Notes under the pieces: generated by a model | What the model was told of the DNA's origin: nothing | Seen by the model: the letters and a program-made list of their open reading frames with translations, nothing else | Database searches by the model: none | DNA from: Edaphobacter acidisoli | GTDB taxonomy: Bacteria; Acidobacteriota; Terriglobia; Terriglobales; Acidobacteriaceae | Reading direction: 5' to 3' | DNA: 64,000 nucleotides | NCBI RefSeq assembly: GCF_014642855.1 | Contig: NZ_BMJB01000001.1 | Coordinates: 186,001-250,000, forward strand | Shown here: piece by piece, positions 19,158 through 27,343 of the stretch | How the letters are laid out: every line of letters begins with the position of its first letter | Numbering within the stretch: position 1 is the first letter of the stretch | Position numbers and translations under genes: made by a program

Positions 19158-19933
19158 TCAGCCTCCTCGCCGTTCTCATCCACATCGTTCAAATCCACGT
19201 CGTTCAAACCATCAAACAACAAGCCAGTCGACCGCCCTTCTTCTGCCACGCGAACCGGTGCGAACGATCTCCTGTGTTGCGGCGCAGGGCCAAACTCCCA
19301 CAGCGCACGCCTGTGCTTCGACGTGCCATAGCCCTTGTGCGAAGCCAGACCATACATCGGATGCACGAGATCCATCTCCCGCATCAACGCATCACGATGC
19401 ACCTTCGCCACAACCGAAGCCGCCGCAATCGAAAGGCTCAGCGCATCCCCATAGATCAGCTTGGTCTGCGAACACGGATGGTCCACACGCATCGCATCAA
19501 TCAGCAGATGATCGGGCGCAATCGCCAGTCCTTCGACAGCCATCAGCATCGCCATGCGCGTCGCCTGGTAGATATTGACGCGGTCAATCGTCGCCGCATC
19601 GATCTCCGCGACCGCAACCGCAATCGCCATCGCGCGCACCATCGCATCCAGCGACTCGCGCTCTTCACGTGCCAGTTGCTTTGAATCTTTGAGGCCTGCA
19701 TCAGCCAGCACATCCACGCGCTCGGGCAGGATAACTGCGGCAGCAACGACCGGTCCAAACAGCGCCCCACGCCCAACCTCATCGACGCCGGCGATCCTCA
19801 GAAAACCCCGATGCCTCAGCGCCTGCTCCGGAGCATCGCTGCAAACCAACTGCTTCAGCATCCGCTGTTTCGCCGTAGTTGGAGATACCGGTTTGGACGT
19901 CTGTGTCGAAGGAATCGAAGCCATACTCTTCAC
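19148..19933 (-). CDS. rnhB: Ribonuclease HII
   Basis: Cleaves RNA in RNA-DNA hybrids and excises misincorporated ribonucleotides. Active-site acidic residues lie in GVDEVGRGALFGPVVAAAVILP (Asp and Glu near residue 52), LIDAMRVDHP and AKVHRDALM. The family end motif SHKGYGTSKHRRAL is present. At 261 residues it has about 45 extra at the N terminus compared with short homologues. A later in-frame ATG (MLKQLVCSD) is an alternative start. It is downstream of rplS, as in many bacteria, but separated by a strong terminator. Confidence 0.95.
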   Translation of the reverse strand: MKSMASIPSTQTSKPVSPTTAKQRMLKQLVCSDAPEQALRHRGFLRIAGVDEVGRGALFGPVVAAAVILPERVDVLADAGLKDSKQLAREERESLDAMVRAMAIAVAVAEIDAATIDRVNIYQATRMAMLMAVEGLAIAPDHLLIDAMRVDHPCSQTKLIYGDALSLSIAAASVVAKVHRDALMREMDLVHPMYGLASHKGYGTSKHRRALWEFGPAPQHRRSFAPVRVAEEGRSTGLLFDGLNDVDLNDVDENGEEAEWD

Positions 19934-19962
19934 GACTGAGTTTATAACTGTCGAGCCGGTGC

Positions 19963-19999
19963 AAAAAAGACAAAGCCACGGCCGAAACCGTGGCTTTGT
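19963..19999 (-). terminator. Rho-independent terminator after rplS
   Basis: On the minus strand a perfect 12-bp stem (ACAAAGCCACGG 19970-19981 with CCGTGGCTTTGT 19988-19999, loop of 6) is followed by TCTTTTTTGC. It begins about 21 bases after the rplS stop, so it should end the ribosomal-protein transcript before rnhB. Confidence 0.9.
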
Positions 20000-20020
20000 T
20001 GCAAAACAGAAACGCAGGGA

Positions 20021-20377
20021 CTAGCTGGCGCGTTCGACCTCGCGCAGACGGGCGGCCTTGCCGCGCAGTCCACGCAGGTAGAACAGCTTCGCGCGTCGTA
20101 CCTCGTACGAGCGGATCTTTTCGACCTTATCGACCACCTTCGAGTTGAACGGGAAGATGCGCTCGACGCCCTGGCCGAAGCTCATCTTGCGAACGGTGAA
20201 GGTGCCCTGTGCGCCGCGGCGGCAAGCAATCACGATGCCTTCAAACGCCTGCAAACGCTCCTTCTCGCCTTCGCGGATCTTCACCTGCACGCGAACCGTG
20301 TCGCCAGGAGCAAACTCAGGGATATCAGTCCGCGCGACCTTGGCGGACAGCTTTTGCATAATTGGATGAATGGACAT
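20021..20377 (-). CDS. rplS: Ribosomal protein L19
   Basis: Large-subunit protein at the 30S-50S interface. I chose ATG 20377 ([13 protein letters not shown]), giving 118 residues, the family length. The longer frame, open to 20509, would overlap trmD. The L19 core is clear: [59 protein letters not shown] and [17 protein letters not shown]. It is the last gene of the rpsP-khpA-rimM-trmD-rplS unit, 97 bases after trmD. Confidence 0.97.
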   Translation of the reverse strand: MSIHPIMQKLSAKVARTDIPEFAPGDTVRVQVKIREGEKERLQAFEGIVIACRRGAQGTFTVRKMSFGQGVERIFPFNSKVVDKVEKIRSYEVRRAKLFYLRGLRGKAARLREVERAS

Positions 20378-20474
20378 GACAGGAAACTTTCTTGGTTTGG
20401 ACTGACTTCCAGTGTACACGAAATCGTGCATTTTAGGAGCCATCGATGCAGTAAATCCGCGCTGCTGAAGATAC

Positions 20475-21296
20475 TTACGCCTCCGTATCCGGCTCAAAGC
20501 GCAGCTCATCCAGAATCTCGCGGTCTTCCTCGCTGATAGCTATTTTGTTCAGCAGATCCGGCCTGTTCGCGAGCGTTTTCTTGAGAGACATGCGCCGCCG
20601 CCACTGCCGGATGGCCTCATGGTTTCCTCCCAGCAGCGGCTCCGGTATCGAAACACCGCGAAACTCTGCAGGCCGCGTGTAGTGCGGATAGTCCAGCAAT
20701 CCACCCGAACCATAAGTCGATCGCGGAGGGCCATCCTCCGGTCCCGCCGCTCCACCATCTTCCGCCCCGAAGCTCTCGAAGCGCGAAGAATCAGGATTCC
20801 CCAGCGCTCCCGGCAGCAACCGCACCACCGCATCCACAATCACTGCCGCGGCCAGCTCGCCGCCCGAGAGCACATAGTCCCCAATCGAGATCTCGCGGTC
20901 GCAAAGCATCTCGCTGACACGCTCATCGACGCCCTCATAGCGCCCGCAGATCATCACCACTCGCTCCATCGCAGCCAGCTCCTGCGCCACCGTCTGGGTA
21001 AAGGGCCGTCCCTGCGCCGAGAGCAGAATCACCGTCTCCTTCGCCGTGTCACGCATGCTCTTTTCAGCCACGCCAAGCGACGTGAACGCGTCATAGATCG
21101 GCTCGACCTTCAGCACCATCCCCTCGCCGCCGCCAAATGGCCGGTCATCTACTGTCTTATGGCGATCATGCGTAAAGCCGCGCAGGTCATGCGCCTCGAA
21201 CTCGACAAGCCCCGCTGCACGCGCGCGCCTCGGAATCCCGTAGTCCAGCGCTCCGGCAAAAAATCCAGGAAAGATTGTGATAATGTCGAACCGCAT
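20475..21296 (-). CDS. trmD: tRNA (guanine-37-N1)-methyltransferase
   Basis: Methylates G37 of tRNAs reading CNN codons, preventing frameshifts. The trefoil-knot SAM site is seen in [21 protein letters not shown] and [13 protein letters not shown]. The N-terminal [10 protein letters not shown] and [12 protein letters not shown] are typical. At 273 residues it is slightly longer than most. The extra part is an acidic/glycine-rich loop (residues about 170-195) before [14 protein letters not shown]. Its start is 10 bases after the rimM stop, indicating an operon. Confidence 0.97.
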   Translation of the reverse strand: MRFDIITIFPGFFAGALDYGIPRRARAAGLVEFEAHDLRGFTHDRHKTVDDRPFGGGEGMVLKVEPIYDAFTSLGVAEKSMRDTAKETVILLSAQGRPFTQTVAQELAAMERVVMICGRYEGVDERVSEMLCDREISIGDYVLSGGELAAAVIVDAVVRLLPGALGNPDSSRFESFGAEDGGAAGPEDGPPRSTYGSGGLLDYPHYTRPAEFRGVSIPEPLLGGNHEAIRQWRRRMSLKKTLANRPDLLNKIAISEEDREILDELRFEPDTEA

Positions 21297-21306
21297 CGCT
21301 TCCAGA

Positions 21307-21927
21307 CTATCGCTTCCGCGTGGTCTTTGCGGGGTCTTCGCGATTCACATCGACCAGGCCCTCCGGCAGCTCCATATCAATGCGTTTGGCTTCTATGCTG
21401 ATTCCCATGATGAATGCCTTCGCAAACGGCACCAGCACCTCAGCGCCATCCTGCGCCTCGACCACCAGCAGCGGTGCAGCATCTTCAAGCCGCCGGGCCC
21501 CATCAGCAGTCGTAGCAAACTGCACGTCCTTCACGACACCCACAGCATGAGAGCGGTCATAAACCGTACACCCAGCCAGCTCGCTGATGTAGACCGAATC
21601 GTCCGCAAGCTTCATGCGGTTCTCGCGCGGAACAATCACGTCCAGCCCGGCAACCGCCTCCGCCGCGGTGATCGAATCAATCCCGGCAAACTCCAGCACG
21701 ATCCGGCCCTCATTCTTCCCTATGGGAAGCCAATGGCCTCGAACCTCCGCCTCACGCGCAGCCGACGGCGCACCAGCAAATCCCATCGGCGCCAGAAACA
21801 CGCGTCTCTGCTCCGAAAACCGCTCCGGAAAATCCGTCAACAGTTCAGCCAGCAACTCACCTTTGCGTCCTTGCGGACGCAGCAGATGTGCCACTACAAC
21901 CCAGGATGGAAGAACATCACTCATCAA
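21307..21927 (-). CDS. rimM: 16S rRNA-processing protein RimM
   Basis: Assembly factor for the 30S head that binds ribosomal protein S19. The N-terminal RimM domain begins VVAHLLRPQGRKGELLAELLTDFPERF. A PRC-barrel domain follows from about residue 105 (DSVYISELAGCTVYDRSHAVGVVKDV...) and ends with the typical VPFAKAFIMGISIEAKRIDMELPEGLVDV. At 206 residues it is slightly long because of a loop near residue 55. It is placed between khpA and trmD, the usual order. Confidence 0.95.
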   Translation of the reverse strand: MMSDVLPSWVVVAHLLRPQGRKGELLAELLTDFPERFSEQRRVFLAPMGFAGAPSAAREAEVRGHWLPIGKNEGRIVLEFAGIDSITAAEAVAGLDVIVPRENRMKLADDSVYISELAGCTVYDRSHAVGVVKDVQFATTADGARRLEDAAPLLVVEAQDGAEVLVPFAKAFIMGISIEAKRIDMELPEGLVDVNREDPAKTTRKR

Positions 21928-21983
21928 ACCGCAGTCGTCGCCCTATAGGCAACCGTGCCTTGGCGAGCCTGTGGCTGGCCAGA

Positions 21984-22232
21984 CTATGCGTCGGTCTTGC
22001 CTTCTTCAACGATATCCAAGGAATACCGATGCTTCAGCTTCATGCTTGCCGCGCTCAGGATCGTACGCAGCGACCGCGCCGTGCGGCCCTGCTTGCCGAT
22101 GACCTTGCCTACGTCCTCGGGGGAAACGTGCAGACGTAGCAGCGTTCCCTCACCATCATGTGTGCTTTCTACGATGACGCTCTCCGGCTTGTCCACCAAT
22201 GCTCGGGCAATCTCGGTTAAAAGCGCCGTCAT
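21984..22232 (-). CDS. khpA: KH-domain RNA-binding protein KhpA
   Basis: Small single-KH RNA-binding protein usually encoded beside rpsP. The KH GxxG loop is seen as GKVIGKQGRTARSLR. I chose ATG 22232 (MTALLTEIARAL), giving 82 residues, which aligns with the usual start of the family. The open frame extends to 22427, but the extra 65 residues look unlike any KH protein. The upstream gap carries the rpsP hairpin. No good ribosome-binding site precedes the chosen start, so it is the least certain part. Confidence 0.9.
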   Translation of the reverse strand: MTALLTEIARALVDKPESVIVESTHDGEGTLLRLHVSPEDVGKVIGKQGRTARSLRTILSAASMKLKHRYSLDIVEEGKTDA

Positions 22233-22519
22233 ATCGTCTGCAGATTCACTGCCTGCGCTTGTCGAACTGGCTTGGGTTATCAACACGTACCTCCCTGGCA
22301 AAATCACAGTGTGGCAACCAACGCTCATCCTGTCGGTCCCGTCTGGTGCGGACACCGTACAGGCTGTGCAAAAAGCAGGCAGACAAGCAAATCTACGGGG
22401 CGGTCTTACTAACTCCGCAGGGCGCAACCACTTTACACCCGCATGTCAAGCGGGTGCATCAGCTAGGAGTGTACGTGAGAGGCATGTCGTGTGCGACAGA
22501 AGGAACCAGAAATGCCAGC

Positions 22520-22555
22520 AATCTTTGGGAACCACGAGGTTGGTTCCCAAAGATT
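22520..22555 (-). terminator. Perfect 15-bp hairpin between rpsP and khpA
   Basis: AATCTTTGGGAACCA (22520-22534) and TGGTTCCCAAAGATT (22541-22555) are exact complements with a 6-base loop. The element starts 12 bases after the rpsP stop. On the minus strand it is followed by GCTGGCATTTCTGG rather than a T tract, so it could be a stabilising, attenuating or processing hairpin rather than a full terminator. Confidence 0.7.
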
Positions 22556-22566
22556 CGCTTAGGTAA

Positions 22567-22821
22567 CTAGGCAGCGGCAGTCTCTGCGGCGGGAGCGCTC
22601 GCCAAAAGCTTTTCAACCCGCTCCGACAGACGCGCACCGTTCTTGGTCCAGAACTCGATGCGGTCGCGCTTTAGCTCAACGGACGCCGGGTTGGTACGGG
22701 GATTATAGGTGCCGACCACTTCGACCGAGCGGCCGTTACGGGCGCGGTCCTTTTCGATCACCACAACGCGATAGTGAGGCTGCTTACGCGCTCCAACGCG
22801 CGCCAAACGAATCATCAACAC
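22567..22821 (-). CDS. rpsP: Ribosomal protein S16
   Basis: Small-subunit assembly protein. 84 residues with the family pattern MIRLARVGARKQPHYRVVVIEKDRARNGR, VEVVGTYNPRTNP and RIEFWTKNGARLSERVEKLL. The frame opens with GTG at 22821 and TTG and ATG follow at once. ATG 22815 (MIRLARVG) is an equally good start. First gene of the conserved ribosomal/tRNA-modification block, divergent from the esterase gene. Confidence 0.96.
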   Translation of the reverse strand: MLMIRLARVGARKQPHYRVVVIEKDRARNGRSVEVVGTYNPRTNPASVELKRDRIEFWTKNGARLSERVEKLLASAPAAETAAA

Positions 22822-22997
22822 AGGAAATGCCTTTCAGAAGCTTATAGTTTGGGTGCCATCACGCGCGGAACCGGCGGACAGGGAAACACAACCCAACACC
22901 TAAGTATCGCGGAAATCACAGCTTTTCGCAATCCTTTATGGTAAAAATTGCCCGGGCGGCAGCCCCGTAAATCCCGGTCCGGAGACCAGCCACGCGT

Positions 22998-23708
22998 ATG
23001 AACCGCCAATACCACAAGTGGCATTCCCCCACCCTCTCCCGCCCGATGGAGCTGCTCGTCTTCGGCCACGCCGGCCCCCCCGCGCTCGTCTTCCCCACCT
23101 CCTGCGGACGCTTCTACGAGTTCGAAGACCACGGCGGAGTCGCCGCCGTCGCCCACAAAATCGACTCAGGCCAGCTCCAGCTCTTCTGCGTCGATTCCAT
23201 CGACTCCGAGAGCTGGTACAACCGCCGTGTCGCCCCGCGCTGGCGTATCGTCCGCCACCTCCAGTACGAAGCCTACCTGCTCGAAGAGCTCGTGTCCTTC
23301 ATCCGCAGCCAGAACCCCGCCCCCACCCTCGCAGCCGCCGGATGCAGCTTCGGCGGCTACCACGCCGTCAACCTCGCCCTGCGCCACCCCGCGCTCTTCA
23401 CCAAAGCCGTCTCCATCGGCGGCGCATTCGACCCCTCGCACTTCCTCAACGGCTACCACGACCGCGACACCTACCTGAACATCCCCATGCACTACCTTCC
23501 CAACCTCAACGACCCATGGTTCCTCGACCACCTTCGCCGCAACGACTACATCCTCGCCACCGGCGAGCACGACATGTGCTGGAACCAGAACGAAAAGCTC
23601 GCCCGCATCCTCCAGGAAAAAGGCATCCCCGTCCGCCTCGACGTCTGGGGAGACGGAGCCGGTCACGACTGGCCCTGGTGGCGCCAGATGGCCGCAACCT
23701 ATCTGTAA
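22998..23708 (+). CDS. Alpha/beta-hydrolase-fold esterase
   Basis: 236 residues with the esterase nucleophile elbow GCSFGGYH (Ser near residue 115) and the late catalytic pair region YILATGEHDMCWNQN and GAGHDWPWW, which supplies the His. There is no signal peptide. The type resembles the putative esterase family that is often encoded beside ATP-grasp ligases. Such a gene follows here after 174 bases on the same strand. Known for such pairs: a proposed role in making or trimming peptide- or amide-like products. The substrate is unknown. ATG is preceded by no clear ribosome-binding site. Confidence 0.8.
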   Translation: MNRQYHKWHSPTLSRPMELLVFGHAGPPALVFPTSCGRFYEFEDHGGVAAVAHKIDSGQLQLFCVDSIDSESWYNRRVAPRWRIVRHLQYEAYLLEELVSFIRSQNPAPTLAAAGCSFGGYHAVNLALRHPALFTKAVSIGGAFDPSHFLNGYHDRDTYLNIPMHYLPNLNDPWFLDHLRRNDYILATGEHDMCWNQNEKLARILQEKGIPVRLDVWGDGAGHDWPWWRQMAATYL

Positions 23709-23746
23709 GGTTGTTTAACGCAATTTGTAACGCTCGGTAATGTTTG

Positions 23747-23774
23747 TCATTCTGAGCGCAGCGAAGAACCCCTG
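23747..23774 (+). repeat. Short dispersed-repeat fragment (GTCATTCTGAGCGCAGCGAAG)
   Basis: This copy in the esterase/ATP-grasp spacer shares the head GTCAT-C-TGAGCG-AGCGA with the copies at 25044, 26469 and 55553 (minus). It is followed by AACCCCTG. Only the head is shared. Confidence 0.55.
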
Positions 23775-23882
23775 TATTTTGCCCGTGTCGCCGAGATTCT
23801 ACAGTTGGCAACATGAAATTCCGGCGCACCACTCAGCATCACCCGCCGAATGCACGACAATACAAGCAGAGGAGAGAAGACA

Positions 23883-24875
23883 TTGAAGAAGATCGGCGTG
23901 CTCTTCGGCCCGGAGAACACCTTCCCCAGCGCCCTGGTCGACCGCATCAACTCGCTCGACCTCGACAACATCCGCGCCGAGTTCGTCCACGTCGGCGGAG
24001 TCCCGATGGCCGCACCCTCCGGCTACGCCGTCATCGTCGATCGCGTCTCGCACGACCTGCCCTTCTACCGCTCCTATCTCAAAAACGCGCTCCTCACCGG
24101 CACACACATCATCAACAATCCCTTCTGGTGGTCGGCCGACGACAAGTTCCTCAACTACGCCCTCGCCGCGCGTCTCGGCGTACCCGTCCCGCGCACCGTG
24201 CTGCTGCCGCACAAGCAGCTTCCCCAGCACATCACCCCGCGCTCCCTCCGCAACCTCGAATACCCCCTCGACTGGGACAGCATCTTCGACTACGTCCGTT
24301 TCCCGGCCTTCCTCAAGCCCCACAACGGCGGCGGCTGGCGCGACGTTCATCACGTCCGCAACCGCGAAGAGTTCTTCACCGCCTACGACCAGACGCGCGA
24401 TCTCTCCATGGTGCTCCAGGCCGAGGTCCCCTACGACCAGTACTTCCGTTGCTTCGTCGTCGGTCAGTCCGAAGTCCTCATCATGTCCTACGACCCGCGC
24501 CGCCCACACGAGCAGCGCTACATCTTCGACAAACCGCTGCGCGACAAAATCCTCATCCGCAAAATCCGCAAACACGCCCTCGCTCTCTGCCGCGCGCTCG
24601 GATACGACTTCAACACCGTCGAGTTCGCCGTCGAAAAAGGCGTGCCCTACGCCATCGATTACTTCAACCCAGCCCCCGACGCCGACCTCCACACCATCGG
24701 CCAGGCCAACTTCGACTGGGTCGTCGATGCCGTCGCCCGCTTATGCATCCGCAAAGCGCAGGCGCGCACCCCACTGCCACGCCTCCGCTGGTCAGCCCTG
24801 CTCAACGGCCCACTCCCCAAAGCCCGCAAACCCACCGAAAGCAAACTCCCCCGAACCCCGAAGCCGGCGAGATAG
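23883..24875 (+). CDS. ATP-grasp family protein
   Basis: A likely carboxylate-amine/thiol ligase. I chose TTG 23883 (LKKIGVLFGPENTF), 330 residues, because GGAG (23871-23874) lies 8 bases upstream. An ATG at 23850 has no such site. The N-terminal domain resembles a pre-ATP-grasp fold. The central ATP-binding part is seen in FPAFLKPHNGGGWRDVHHV, VLQAEVPYDQYFRCFVVG and, for Mg binding, TVEFAVEKGVPYAIDYFNPAPD. The last 40 residues are a basic, proline-rich tail. Paired with the upstream esterase. No third gene of the GCS2 type is present, so the product remains unknown. Confidence 0.8.
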   Translation: MKKIGVLFGPENTFPSALVDRINSLDLDNIRAEFVHVGGVPMAAPSGYAVIVDRVSHDLPFYRSYLKNALLTGTHIINNPFWWSADDKFLNYALAARLGVPVPRTVLLPHKQLPQHITPRSLRNLEYPLDWDSIFDYVRFPAFLKPHNGGGWRDVHHVRNREEFFTAYDQTRDLSMVLQAEVPYDQYFRCFVVGQSEVLIMSYDPRRPHEQRYIFDKPLRDKILIRKIRKHALALCRALGYDFNTVEFAVEKGVPYAIDYFNPAPDADLHTIGQANFDWVVDAVARLCIRKAQARTPLPRLRWSALLNGPLPKARKPTESKLPRTPKPAR

Positions 24876-24894
24876 ACTCATACCCTTCGCAGTT

Positions 24895-25022
24895 GTCATC
24901 CTTCCGCCACCAACGCTCGGGTGCCCCATCCATCGCGGTTTCATGCGACGGGTGGGAAAGTACGCGCTCGCCCAGCCAACGTTCAGTTGTCATCCTTCCG
25001 CGTAGCGGGAGGACCTGCTTTT
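24895..25022 (+). repeat. Dispersed palindromic repeat, type B, copy 1
   Basis: It has three parts: GTCATCCTTCCGC (24895-24907), CGGGTGCCCC plus a hairpin (CCATCCATCGC...GACGGGTGGG, 24918-24957), and a 34-base piece at 24989-25022 beginning GTCATCCTTCCGCG. The last two parts are also present, inverted and in the opposite order, at 59918-60052. The 34-base piece matches that copy in 32 positions. Confidence 0.7.
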
Positions 25023-25043
25023 TTGCATTTACCCAAACCACCC

Positions 25044-25133
25044 GTCATCCTGAGCGAAGCGACCGCAGGGAGCGGAGTCGAAGGGCCCCGACGCCGCCAA
25101 TCCCACCCATACCCTCCAACCCTTTCAGCCACA
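25044..25133 (+). repeat. Dispersed repeat, type A, copy 1
   Basis: 90 bases beginning GTCATCCTGAGCGAAGCGAC. They align without gaps to 26469-26558 with only about ten mismatches. The two copies are in direct orientation and flank the outer-membrane protein gene. The rest of the 514-base spacer (24876-25389) shows no gene. Confidence 0.8.
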
Positions 25134-25389
25134 ACCTCCGACATCTCACCCACTCCAGCACGTCATTTCGGACGGAGCGGAGTAGTCCGGTGAACAGAGC
25201 CCACAAAATAGAAGGGGGCTTTAGCCCAGCCGCAAGGACCCATAACCCCCCACAGGCCAAAGACATCTATCATGGTTTAAGTCATCCAAAACCACTTTTT
25301 AAGCGTCCTACACAACAAGAACATACAAGCTGGGTTAAGACCCACAACGGACTCAGCAACCAGTAACTATAAAAGGGAGCTATCTCAAG

Positions 25390-26370
25390 ATGCACATCTC
25401 GACCCCACTGAATCGCCTGGCCAGCATTCTCGCCGGCACGGCAGCCATCGCCTTCTTTGCCGCGCCTGCCGCAGTTCAAGCCCAGCAGCCGGCCAGCACG
25501 GCGCAGCCTCTGGCGCCCATCAGCCTCAAAACCACCTTGATTGCTCCACTCGATCTCTCTTCCTCCAGTACCGACGACGTGAACTACACCAGTTCCACCG
25601 GTGCCGTTGAGACCGCAAAGGCCGAAGGCTTCAGCTTCGGTGAAGGGGCCATGCAGCCGCCGCCACGCCGCCGCTATGGCCGTCCCAACTACTCCGACAG
25701 CCACACCAACCCCGACGGCTCGGCCAAGTACACCTTCGCAGTGGGCGGCGGATTCACCCTCCCTACTGGTGGCACGCACAACTACGCCACTCCTGGCTGG
25801 AAGCTCCAGGTCGGCGCAGGCCGCAACTTCAACCAGACCCTCGGCGTCATGCTCCAGTTCGACTACGACAAGTTCGGTATGCAGCAGAACACGCTCAACA
25901 ACCAACTCGCGTTGTATAACAGCCTGTGCGGCTCTCAGTGCATAGACCAGCTCAACGGCAGTGTCCACGACTGGTCCTTCTCGCTCGACCCCATCGTCAA
26001 CTACTACACCTCCGACACGCTGGGAGCCTACGTCATCGGCGGCATCGGCTTCTATCACAAGTACACCCAGTTCACGACTCCGGCAATCGGCGAGTATTGC
26101 GATCCTTACTACGGTTGCTATCAATACCAAGCCAACCAGCCCGTCGACTGGTACACCAGCAACGCCTTCGGTGTGAACGCCGGCTTCGGCTTCACCTACA
26201 AGATCTCCCGCTGGGCCAACCAGCGTCTCTACGCTGAAGCGCGCTATGTCTGGACCGACAACCAGCCCAAGCCCTACGACGTCAGCGGAACGACGAACTA
26301 CTTCAACGCCTTCCCACAGGCCAGCGCCCGCACCACCTACATCCCGGTCACCTTCGGCATCCGTTTCTAA
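25390..26370 (+). CDS. Exported outer-membrane beta-barrel protein
   Basis: 326 residues. A Sec signal peptide (about residues 1-32, ending AAPAAVQAQQ) is followed by a disordered Ser/Thr/Pro segment and then about 220 residues of alternating hydrophobic/polar strands (KYTFAVGGGFTLP, WKLQVGAGRNFNQTLGVMLQFDYD, LGAYVIGGIGFYHK, NAFGVNAGFGFTYKIS, LYAEARYVW). It ends with aromatic Phe (VTFGIRF), the usual outer-membrane insertion signal. Ribosome-binding site AAGGGAG lies upstream. The fold is OmpA/OmpW-like, but the function cannot be assigned. Two cysteine pairs in loops (CGSQC, CDPYYGC) may form disulfides. It lies between direct repeats. Confidence 0.8.
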   Translation: MHISTPLNRLASILAGTAAIAFFAAPAAVQAQQPASTAQPLAPISLKTTLIAPLDLSSSSTDDVNYTSSTGAVETAKAEGFSFGEGAMQPPPRRRYGRPNYSDSHTNPDGSAKYTFAVGGGFTLPTGGTHNYATPGWKLQVGAGRNFNQTLGVMLQFDYDKFGMQQNTLNNQLALYNSLCGSQCIDQLNGSVHDWSFSLDPIVNYYTSDTLGAYVIGGIGFYHKYTQFTTPAIGEYCDPYYGCYQYQANQPVDWYTSNAFGVNAGFGFTYKISRWANQRLYAEARYVWTDNQPKPYDVSGTTNYFNAFPQASARTTYIPVTFGIRF

Positions 26371-26397
26371 ACCACAAACGCATCCGCCTCAAACAAA

Positions 26398-26429
26398 CGG
26401 CCCATGTCTCGGCAACGAAACATGGGCCG
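26398..26429 (+). terminator. Hairpin after the outer-membrane protein gene
   Basis: CGGCCCATGT (26398-26407) pairs perfectly with ACATGGGCCG (26420-26429) around a 12-base loop, 28 bases after the stop codon. It is followed by CTCTGTTTACC, a weak T tract. It could be a terminator or a REP-like palindrome. Confidence 0.6.
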
Positions 26430-26468
26430 CTCTGTTTACCAGCGCTCCACACCACTCCCCAAACAGCC

Positions 26469-26558
26469 GTCATCCTGAGCGAAGCGACCGCAGGGAGCGC
26501 AGTCGAAGGACCCCGACACAGCCAAATCCACCCATACCCTCCAAACTTTTCAGCCACA
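26469..26558 (+). repeat. Dispersed repeat, type A, copy 2
   Basis: Near-identical partner of 25044-25133 in the same orientation, 1.4 kb away. It lies in a 460-base spacer (26371-26830) without a gene. Confidence 0.8.
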
Positions 26559-26699
26559 CACCCCAAATTCCCCAGCAAAATCGCCTGTCAAGCCCAAAGA
26601 ACCCATAAGCCATTCGATAGCAAACACATAGCATTGGCGGGATAGTTTCCCCAACCTGCTAAACTTAAATAAGGGTGAGAATTCCAAACAATCCAGCCA

Positions 26700-26765
26700 G
26701 GGGGTACTTCGTAGAAGTACCCCCTCCATAAAACCCATGAATCGAATACTTTAGTACTTAAGTAC
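26700..26765. repeat. Cluster of GTAC-centred palindromes
   Basis: GGGGGTACTTC (26700-26710) pairs with GAAGTACCCCC (26714-26724) over a 3-base loop. GTACTTAAGTAC (26754-26765) is a perfect 12-base palindrome, and a GGGGTACCC follows near 26773. No gene overlaps them. Function unknown: regulatory sites or remnants of repeats. Confidence 0.6.
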
Positions 26766-26784
26766 GGGTAGGGGGTACCCGAAA

Positions 26785-26814
26785 AAGAAGAAGCCCTCCC
26801 AAAAGGAGGGCTTC
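26785..26814 (-). terminator. Rho-independent terminator of the PEP-CTERM gene
   Basis: GAAGCCCTCC (26790-26799) pairs perfectly with GGAGGGCTTC (26805-26814), loop CAAAA. On the minus strand the stem is followed by TTCTTTTTC. It lies 16 bases past the stop of the PEP-CTERM gene. Confidence 0.9.
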
Positions 26815-26830
26815 CCAGCGTTCAGGCAGC

Positions 26831-27343
26831 TTACGCCTTCACGATCTTGCGCTTCACCAGGCCGCAGACACCCAGCAGCCCAGAGCCCAGCAGCACCAGG
26901 CTCGAAGGCTCAGGAACCGCCGAAGGAGCGATCGTCAGCGAGTAAGAATCATACCCGGTATAAGGATCGTACAGGCTGAACGTGCCCAGCTTGAACGTCG
27001 GATCGGAGGCAGATCCCGTGAACAACTGCGGGCCATACAGCTCAATACTGTCGAACAGGTTTGTCGAGTCATTGTTGTCGAGATTCAGTCCACCGTCGTT
27101 TCCAGGCTCGAAGAACTCAACCGTCAAATCCCTCGTTGTTCCGTTGAAATCAACCGCAACATTGTTGATGTAGAACGCGTTGTATCCATAGTTTGGATCG
27201 GTGACACCATTGGTCGGCGAAGCCGGCAGAGTGAACGTGAAGGTATTCCCACCGCCAGTGCCGGTAAAGACATCATCAGCCTTGGCGGCCAGGGGGACGA
27301 GAACCAATGCGGCGAGCACTGCTGAATATTGCAAAAATTTCAT
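26831..27343 (-). CDS. PEP-CTERM sorting-domain protein
   Basis: A small exported protein of 170 residues. Start ATG 27343 is fixed by AAGGAGAG just upstream and by the signal peptide that follows (KFLQYSAVLAALVLVPLAAKA). The mature part is acidic, glycine- and asparagine-rich with no known domain. The C terminus is a textbook PEP-CTERM signal: VPEPSSLVLLGSGLLGVCG, a hydrophobic stretch, and the basic end VKRKIVKA. Such proteins are cleaved and anchored by an exosortase, usually linked to exopolysaccharide. No exosortase gene is in the window. It has its own terminator and is monocistronic. Confidence 0.9.
   Translation of the reverse strand: MKFLQYSAVLAALVLVPLAAKADDVFTGTGGGNTFTFTLPASPTNGVTDPNYGYNAFYINNVAVDFNGTTRDLTVEFFEPGNDGGLNLDNNDSTNLFDSIELYGPQLFTGSASDPTFKLGTFSLYDPYTGYDSYSLTIAPSAVPEPSSLVLLGSGLLGVCGLVKRKIVKA

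Noticed and set aside
23813..25366. 517-codon frame overlapping the ATP-grasp gene
   Set aside because: Extreme Arg/Pro content is typical of a shifted frame in GC-rich DNA. The other frame has the ATP-grasp motifs.
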